Source: an uncultured Pseudomonadota bacterium
GTDB lineage: Bacteria; Pseudomonadota; Alphaproteobacteria; RF32; CAG-239
Direction: 5' to 3'
NCBI GenBank assembly: GCA_902795745.1
Contig: CADBMG010000033.1
Coordinates: 1 to 18,728 of the forward strand
DNA: 18,728 bases
The translations under genes were made by a program, and so were the position numbers. Below, piece by piece: positions 13,760 to 18,728 of this stretch (its first letter is position 1; each line of letters begins with the position of its first letter). The notes beneath the pieces are model-generated. The model saw only the letters and a program-made list of their open reading frames with translations, was not told the DNA's origin and did no database searches.

Positions 13760-14269
13760 ATGTTGAGATTTTTATGCATAGTATGTAGCTTAATTTTAGC
13801 TTCTGTAAGCGTTGTCAATGCAGAACAGCCGAAGATTCTTGGTGAATCCGGTGACTGGACGGCGTGGGCTTATAACGAAGGAGGTAACCAAATTTGCTAT
13901 ATGTCTTCCACACCGAAAAAAGACGAAGGCAAATACAGCAAACGCGGGGATATATACGTTATCATTACGCATCGTCCTGCCGAAAAATCATTTGACGAAG
14001 TCAGCTTTATTGCCGGATATACTTTCAAGTCCGGTACACCGATGACAATTAAAATAGGTAATAAAATATTCAAAAATACCTTTACCGAAGGTGATAAAGC
14101 ATGGATGGTCAGCAATGCTGAAGATAAAAACTTAATCGCGGCAATGAAACGCGGTGACAGAATGATTGTTGACGGTACGTCAAGCCGCGGCACAGCTACC
14201 AAAGACACTTATTCGCTGAAAGGTTTTACCTCGGCGTATAATACGATAAGCGCGAAGTGCCGTAAGTAA
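13760..14269 (+). CDS. Invasion-associated locus B (IalB) family protein
   Basis: A 169-aa exported protein of the IalB family, named for a Bartonella erythrocyte-invasion factor but widespread in free-living and symbiotic alphaproteobacteria, so virulence should not be assumed. The signal peptide runs to about Ala21 (SVSVVNA). Typical features are W-x-A-W near 33-36, ICYM with Cys46, GDRMIVDGTSSRGT (150-163 region), DTYSLKGFTSA and a Cys three residues from the end (Cys167) that may pair with Cys46. AAAGGAT precedes the ATG. Its TAA overlaps the rlmN ATG by one base, so the two are one operon with probable translational coupling, an arrangement common in alphaproteobacteria. Confidence 0.9.
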   Translation: MLRFLCIVCSLILASVSVVNAEQPKILGESGDWTAWAYNEGGNQICYMSSTPKKDEGKYSKRGDIYVIITHRPAEKSFDEVSFIAGYTFKSGTPMTIKIGNKIFKNTFTEGDKAWMVSNAEDKNLIAAMKRGDRMIVDGTSSRGTATKDTYSLKGFTSAYNTISAKCRK

Positions 14270-15342
14270 TGGCTGAAAAAACAGAACTTATCGGTCTTTC
14301 CAGAGACGAATTACAGAAGGCTTTAACCGATATCGGTGAAAAGCCTTTTCGCGCTAAACAGTTGTGGCAATGGTTATATTATTTCGGTGAGACGGATTTC
14401 GAAAAAATGACGAATCTATCTAAAGTGTTGCGCCAAAAATTGAGCGAGCATTTTACCGTCACACGTCCTAAAATAGTTGCTGAACAGCTTTCAGTTGATA
14501 AAACACGTAAGTGGCTGTTGGAGTTTGCTGACGGTCAACGGGTGGAAATGGTTTACATTCCGGAAGAAGATCGTGGAGCTGTGTGTATTTCTACTCAAGT
14601 TGGATGTGCGGTGGGATGTAGATTTTGCCACACCGGAAGCCAAAAACTAACCCGTAATTTGACAACAGCGGAGATTGTAAGCCAATTTATGGTGGCACGT
14701 GATACTTACGGTGAATGGCCTAGTCCGACCAATGAAACTCGTTATCTTTCGAATATCGTGGTAATGGGCATGGGCGAGCCCCTTCATAATATGGAAAACG
14801 TAGTCAAGGCATTGAACATTCTTACCGATGGTGACGGTATTGCTATTTCGAGGCGCAGGGTTACAATGTCAACTTCGGGAATTGCTCCGCACATTGTGGA
14901 AGCACTGCAACGTACCGGTGTTCGTTTGGCTATATCTCTTCATGCACCTAATAATGAATTGCGTTCAACAATTATGCCGATTAACAATCGCTATCCTTTG
15001 GAAGAAGTACTGAATGCTTGTCGGCAATATCAAGCGGAAGACGGCAGTCGCTACATAACATTTGAATATTTACTGCTTGATAGCATTAACGATTCGCTTG
15101 ATTGTGCGCGGCAACTGATAGCTCTGATGAAAAAATATACCTTGCGTGCCAGTTTTAATTTGATTCCTTTTAATCCGTGGCCGGGATGTGCCTTTAAACC
15201 GAGTCCTAACAACAAAGTTAAAGCATTTGCTCGGGAGCTGGAAAATGCAGGTTTTGCTGCGCCGGTGCGAGTAGCTCGCGGACAAGATATTTTAGCGGCT
15301 TGTGGTCAGCTTAAATCTAAAAAGGATGCGGAAAGCAAGTAA
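14269..15342 (+). CDS. rlmN: Dual-specificity RlmN methyltransferase (23S rRNA A2503 / tRNA A37)
   Basis: A radical SAM enzyme of 357 aa that methylates C2 of adenine 2503 in 23S rRNA and A37 in some tRNAs. The N-terminal helical domain contains KPFRAKQLWQWLYYFG. The iron-sulfur motif is Cys113-x3-Cys117-x2-Cys120 (CAVGCRFC), followed by HTG as in RlmN. GEPLHNMENV, SRRRVTMSTSGIAP and RLAISLHAPN follow. The C-terminal RVARGQDILAACGQL places the second catalytic cysteine at 345, matching the mono-methylated Cys355 of E. coli; this separates RlmN from ordinary radical SAM proteins. The start overlaps the ialB stop. It converges on infA, and I see no terminator with a T tract on its own strand. 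Confidence 0.97.
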   Translation: MAEKTELIGLSRDELQKALTDIGEKPFRAKQLWQWLYYFGETDFEKMTNLSKVLRQKLSEHFTVTRPKIVAEQLSVDKTRKWLLEFADGQRVEMVYIPEEDRGAVCISTQVGCAVGCRFCHTGSQKLTRNLTTAEIVSQFMVARDTYGEWPSPTNETRYLSNIVVMGMGEPLHNMENVVKALNILTDGDGIAISRRRVTMSTSGIAPHIVEALQRTGVRLAISLHAPNNELRSTIMPINNRYPLEEVLNACRQYQAEDGSRYITFEYLLLDSINDSLDCARQLIALMKKYTLRASFNLIPFNPWPGCAFKPSPNNKVKAFARELENAGFAAPVRVARGQDILAACGQLKSKKDAESK

Positions 15343-15352
15343 TATACGCTTT

Positions 15353-15381
15353 AAAAAAACAAACAGCCGCCCAAAGCGGCT
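15353..15381 (-). terminator. Terminator of infA
   Basis: Read leftward, AGCCGC (15381-15376) and GCGGCT (15370-15365) form a 6-bp GC stem with a 5-base loop, followed by GTTTGTTTTTTT. It lies 25 bases past the infA stop. On the rightward strand the same hairpin has no T tract. Confidence 0.8.
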
Positions 15382-15405
15382 TGTTCCATGCAGTTGTATA
15401 AAAGC

Positions 15406-15627
15406 TTAATCTTTATGACGAAAAGTAATCCGACCTTTGGTCAAATCATAAGGTGTCATTTCAATATCAACCTTATCTCCGACCATAACCCGAATTCTGA
15501 ATTTGCGCATTTTTCCGGCAGTGTGAGCTAAAATTTCCACTCCGTTTTCTAAACGCACTCTGAACATGGCATTCGGAAGTTTTTCGATAACTTCACCGGT
15601 TAATTCCAAAAGTTCTTCTTTACTCAT
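15406..15627 (-). CDS. infA: Translation initiation factor IF-1
   Basis: A 73-aa S1-fold (OB) protein that binds the ribosomal A site during initiation. The sequence follows IF-1 throughout: ELTGEVIEKLPNAMFRVRLENG, AHTAGKMRKFRIRVMVGDKV and MTPYDLTKGRITFRHK. Length and ends are normal. GAGG lies eight bases before the ATG. It has its own promoter in the 82-base gap behind topA and its own terminator. Confidence 0.98.
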   Translation of the reverse strand: MSKEELLELTGEVIEKLPNAMFRVRLENGVEILAHTAGKMRKFRIRVMVGDKVDIEMTPYDLTKGRITFRHKD

Positions 15628-15661
15628 ACAAAAACCTCAAACAATTTAACTATTTGTTTTT

Positions 15662-15690
15662 TGTATATACACATCAAAAACAATTTGCAA
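15662..15690 (-). promoter_or_regulatory. Promoter of infA
   Basis: On the minus strand -35 TTGCAA (15690-15685) and -10 TATACA (15667-15662) have a 17-base spacer. The same -35 hexamer and spacing occur at the leftward promoter at 8604. Initiation near 15655 gives a leader of about 28 bases. Confidence 0.6.
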
Positions 15691-15697
15691 GCAAATT
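15675..15697 (-). terminator. Possible weak terminator of topA overlapping the infA promoter
   Basis: Read leftward, AATTTG (15697-15692) and CAAATT (15687-15682) pair around CTTG and are followed by GTTTTTG. The stem is AT-only apart from one pair at each end of the loop, so termination may be partial and topA messages may read into infA. Confidence 0.35.
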
Positions 15698-15709
15698 ATG
15701 CAAAAAATG

Positions 15710-18175
15710 TTACTTTTTTGCGGCAATTATTTTAAGAGCTTCGTCCAAAGTTAAACTACTCGGAGCATAACCCTTTGGAATTGCATAGTTATTTTTTCCA
15801 CTTTTTACGTACATTCCATATTTTCCAGAGCATAGATAAACATCTTCATCGTTCTGGGGATTTTTTCCCAATAATTTAGGCTCGTTGCGTGTAGATGACG
15901 CTTGCAGCAGTTCAGCTGCTCTTTCAGCGGTAATGTTGAAAATGTTATCACTGCCGGTAAGCGAACGAGTTTTTGCACCTTGTTTCAAATATTGTCCGAA
16001 CTTACCGATGTTTACTTCAATGCCATTTTCCAAAATACGCGGTAAATTGAGAAGAATTTTCGCCTGTTCGAAAGTTAATTCTTCCGGATTTACAAATTTA
16101 GGCAATGATGAACGTTTCGGCTTTTCAGTAGTGGCAGTGGCATCTTCGCCGAGCTGAACATAATATCCGTACGGACCTTTTTTCATATAAACATTAACAC
16201 TGTTCATTTGCCCTAACAGTTTGTCATTTTCATCGGCAGGTTGGGTTGCTTGAACAACGGACGCTTGTTCTTCTTCATCTTTGGTGTCAGCCAAAGGTTT
16301 AGTATAAGTGCATTCAGGATAATGCGAACAACCGATGAATGCTCCGAAACGACCGAATTTAATACTTAGATGACCGGTTTTGCAAACAGGACAACTGCGC
16401 GGATCCGAACCGTCATCTCGCGGAGGAAAGAGGTGCGATGACAGAGCATCGTCAATGCGGTCTATCACTTCGGAAACTTGGAGCGGTTGAACATCATCTA
16501 CCGTTTTAATAAATTTATTCCAAAATCCGGTTAAAAGTTTTTTCCATTCCATTTGTCCGGCAGATATATCATCAAGATGTTCTTCTAATTGCGCCGTAAA
16601 GTCATATTCCACATATTTTTTGAAGAAATTTTCCAAGAAAACTGTCACAATACGTCCTCTGTCTTCCGGAATGAAGCGCATCTTATCCATACGCACATAT
16701 TTGCGATCTTGCAACACAGCGATAATACTGGCATAAGTTGAAGGTCGACCGATGCCCAGCTCTTCAAGCTTTTTTACCAATGTAGCCTCGGTAAAGCGCG
16801 GAGGAGGCGTTGTAAAGTGCTGTGCCGGTTTAATTTCACCTTTTTGAACGTTTTCTCCGGTTTCAACATTCGGCAGAATTACATTATCCTCATCTTCATC
16901 ATTGTCATCTTTGCTTTCCTGATATAATTTCAAAAATCCGTCAAACTGAACAACCTGACCTGTAGCACGCAATAAAATTTTATCATCTGTTGACGTGGCA
17001 TCAACAACTACTCTGTCCATAATTGCCGGATTCATCTGGCAAGCTACCGTCCGTTTCCAAATCAATTCGTACAAACGATGTTCGTCATTACCAAGTTTAC
17101 CTTCAAGTTTTTTCGGGGTATTTAATACATCGGACGGACGAATTGCCTCATGAGCTTCTTGAGCATTTTTGGTCTTATTTTTATACTCTTTGCCGGTTTT
17201 TGGTAAATAAGCATTGCCAAAATACTTCTCAATAGCTTCACGACACGCCTTAATGGCATCTTGTGACAAATTAACGGCATCGGTACGCATATAAGTAATA
17301 AAACCGGCTTCATAAAGTTTTTGCGCTGTTTGCATAGTCTTTTTAGCCGTAAAACGCAGTTTGCGCGAAGCCTCTTGCTGCAATGTTGAAGTGGTAAACG
17401 GCGGTGCCGGATAGCGGCTTGCTTTTTTACGTTCAACGTTTGAGATATGAAACTCTTGCGCTTCAATTTTCGCTTTGGCATCAAGAGCTTTTTCTTCACT
17501 GTTGATAGTAAATTTTGCCAGTTTTTTACCGTCAAGATTAATCAGATGTGTTGTCATTTGTGCATTGGTCTGTGTGATTAAATCAACATCAATTGTCCAA
17601 TATTCCTCAGGTTTAAATTTTTCAATTTCTGCCTCACGTTCGCAAATCAGCCTTAATGCAACCGACTGCACACGTCCGGCTGAACGAGATCCCGGAAGTT
17701 TGCGCCACAAAACCGGCGACAACGTAAAACCTACCAAATAATCAAGTGCACGTCGTGCCATATAGGCAGATACCAAATCTTGGTCAATTTCACGCGGATT
17801 TTCGATTCCTTCTTTAACAGCAGATTTTGTAATTTCGTGGAATACGACACGTTGTATTTTTTTGCCCGCTAATTTTTTCTTCTCTTTTAATTCTTCCAAA
17901 ATGTGCCAAGCAATAGCTTCTCCTTCTCTATCTGGGTCGGATGCGAGAATAAGCGTATCACAGTCTTTAAGTGCAGTTATAATATCGTTTAGGCGTTTTT
18001 TTCCGGTACCGCTGAATTCCCACTGCATGGCAAAATCATGATTGGGGTCAACTGAGCCGTCCTTGCTGGGTAAATCGCGAATGTGTCCGTAACTGGCGAG
18101 TACCTTATAATCACTACCTAAATATTTATTAATCGTTTTGGCTTTTGCCGGAGATTCCACTACAACTAATTTCAT
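15710..18175 (-). CDS. topA: DNA topoisomerase I (type IA)
   Basis: An 821-aa type IA topoisomerase that relaxes negative supercoils through a transient 5'-phosphotyrosine bond. The toprim domain has VVVESPAKAKTI (Glu7) and SDPDREGEA (Asp80, Asp82, Glu84), which bind Mg. RSAGRVQSVALRL is the conserved domain-IV block. The catalytic tyrosine is Tyr295 in FITYMRTD. After the core comes one four-cysteine zinc ribbon (SCPVC ... GCSHYPEC, around 590-625), then topoisomerase C-terminal repeats (KKGPYGYYVQLG, IGKFGQYLKQG, SGKYGMYVKSG), as in other alphaproteobacterial TopA with fewer true zinc fingers than E. coli. An Asp/Glu-rich loop interrupts the core around 425-435. AAGGA before the ATG overlaps the dprA stop, suggesting coupled expression with dprA. 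Confidence 0.97.
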   Translation of the reverse strand: MKLVVVESPAKAKTINKYLGSDYKVLASYGHIRDLPSKDGSVDPNHDFAMQWEFSGTGKKRLNDIITALKDCDTLILASDPDREGEAIAWHILEELKEKKKLAGKKIQRVVFHEITKSAVKEGIENPREIDQDLVSAYMARRALDYLVGFTLSPVLWRKLPGSRSAGRVQSVALRLICEREAEIEKFKPEEYWTIDVDLITQTNAQMTTHLINLDGKKLAKFTINSEEKALDAKAKIEAQEFHISNVERKKASRYPAPPFTTSTLQQEASRKLRFTAKKTMQTAQKLYEAGFITYMRTDAVNLSQDAIKACREAIEKYFGNAYLPKTGKEYKNKTKNAQEAHEAIRPSDVLNTPKKLEGKLGNDEHRLYELIWKRTVACQMNPAIMDRVVVDATSTDDKILLRATGQVVQFDGFLKLYQESKDDNDEDEDNVILPNVETGENVQKGEIKPAQHFTTPPPRFTEATLVKKLEELGIGRPSTYASIIAVLQDRKYVRMDKMRFIPEDRGRIVTVFLENFFKKYVEYDFTAQLEEHLDDISAGQMEWKKLLTGFWNKFIKTVDDVQPLQVSEVIDRIDDALSSHLFPPRDDGSDPRSCPVCKTGHLSIKFGRFGAFIGCSHYPECTYTKPLADTKDEEEQASVVQATQPADENDKLLGQMNSVNVYMKKGPYGYYVQLGEDATATTEKPKRSSLPKFVNPEELTFEQAKILLNLPRILENGIEVNIGKFGQYLKQGAKTRSLTGSDNIFNITAERAAELLQASSTRNEPKLLGKNPQNDEDVYLCSGKYGMYVKSGKNNYAIPKGYAPSSLTLDEALKIIAAKK

Positions 18176-18185
18176 TTTTGTTTCC

Positions 18186-18728
18186 TTATTTTATCCTCGC
18201 AACTCTATTGCCTGCTTGTCGTTCAATTTTTCCCTCAAATTCCAATTCTAAAATTTGCATAAAGAAATCGGACTGTTCCACTCCGCTGTTGCGCAAGAGC
18301 TCATCCATATCAATGCCTTCGTAGCTGATTAGCTCCAAAAGCGAAGTATGCGTTTTCGTAGCCTTATTGAATCCAAGTTCTGTTTGCTTGGCAATATTGT
18401 CCCGTTTTTGCGGTTTGTCAAGTCCTGTTAATTCAAGTTGATAATTTTTTATTTGCCGATTTTGTGTTATACTTAACACGTTAAGTATATCTTCAGCATT
18501 TTCGGTTAACAGTGCTCCTTGCTTGATAAGTTGATTAGGTCCGGCAGATCGACTTTCTATCGGAGAACCCGGTACGGCAAATATTTCTTTTCCTTGTTCC
18601 AGAGCAAATTTTGCAGTTATCAGAGAACCGGAATGTAATGATGCTTCAACCACTAAAGTTCCGGAAGACAAGGCCGATATTATGCGATTACGGCGCGGGA
18701 AGTTAGATACTTGAGCGGCCGTACCGAG
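18186..18728 (-). CDS. dprA: DNA processing protein DprA, C-terminal part (cut by window edge)
   Basis: The C-terminal 180 residues of DprA, a single-stranded-DNA-binding protein that loads RecA during natural transformation. The open frame continues to the right edge: codons before the TTG at 18671 read NFPRRNRIISAL, a Rossmann-fold signature, so that TTG is not the start. GTLVVEASLHSGSLITA, FAVPGSP and GPNQLIKQGA are the usual DprA blocks. The last 60 or so residues form the DprA winged-helix domain (LLELISYEGIDMDELL). It lies ten bases before topA, the normal alphaproteobacterial order. Presence of dprA does not show competence; it is kept in many non-competent bacteria. Confidence 0.96.
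   Translation of the reverse strand, partial: LGTAAQVSNFPRRNRIISALSSGTLVVEASLHSGSLITAKFALEQGKEIFAVPGSPIESRSAGPNQLIKQGALLTENAEDILNVLSITQNRQIKNYQLELTGLDKPQKRDNIAKQTELGFNKATKTHTSLLELISYEGIDMDELLRNSGVEQSDFFMQILELEFEGKIERQAGNRVARIK

Noticed and set aside
18669..18671. TTG as start codon of the right-edge gene
   Set aside because: Conserved DprA residues (NFPRRNRIISAL) are encoded upstream in the same frame, so the gene continues out of the window.

Overview
The window reads as a piece of a low-GC alphaproteobacterial chromosome. The pointers are a secreted IalB-family gene overlapping rlmN, the dprA-topA pair, an alphaproteobacterial-type tRNA-Trp, envelope-protein genes with Gram-negative signal peptides, and AT-rich intergenic DNA with clear sigma70-type promoters. 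The exact lineage is inference; an uncultured host-associated or gut alphaproteobacterium would fit. I see no insertion sequence, prophage, CRISPR array or plasmid gene. Nearly all of it is ordinary housekeeping DNA with a few lineage-specific genes between.

Left part (1-3801): a leftward tRNA-Trp at the edge, then a 357-base AT-rich control region with two candidate promoters and a 15-bp inverted repeat, leading to an unrecognised exported 329-aa protein. Next is a compact promoter / small ORF / terminator unit (1441-1759), then a sodium:neurotransmitter-symporter-family transporter followed by a periplasmic cyclophilin.

Centre (3802-9733): alaS with a structured upstream region, followed 14 bases later by a TIM-barrel protein that keeps the complete endonuclease IV-type metal ligand set. 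A bidirectional terminator closes this unit. A divergent pair of unrecognised cytosolic proteins (about 325 and 345 aa) follows, with well-formed back-to-back promoters.

Right part (9734-18728): two terminators; a small outer-membrane beta-barrel gene and fabI (both leftward); a YihY/BrkB membrane protein (rightward) with an orphan coding-like fragment behind it; a leftward CCA-adding enzyme; the ialB-rlmN operon (rightward); and the leftward series dprA-topA-infA, where dprA runs off the right edge. Translation and RNA-modification functions dominate (tRNA-Trp, AlaRS, CCA enzyme, RlmN, IF-1), with DNA topology and uptake (TopA, DprA), lipid synthesis (FabI) and envelope proteins. The parts most worth following are the unit upstream of the 430 gene, the 1441-1759 unit, the divergent orphan pair and the 12305-12451 fragment.
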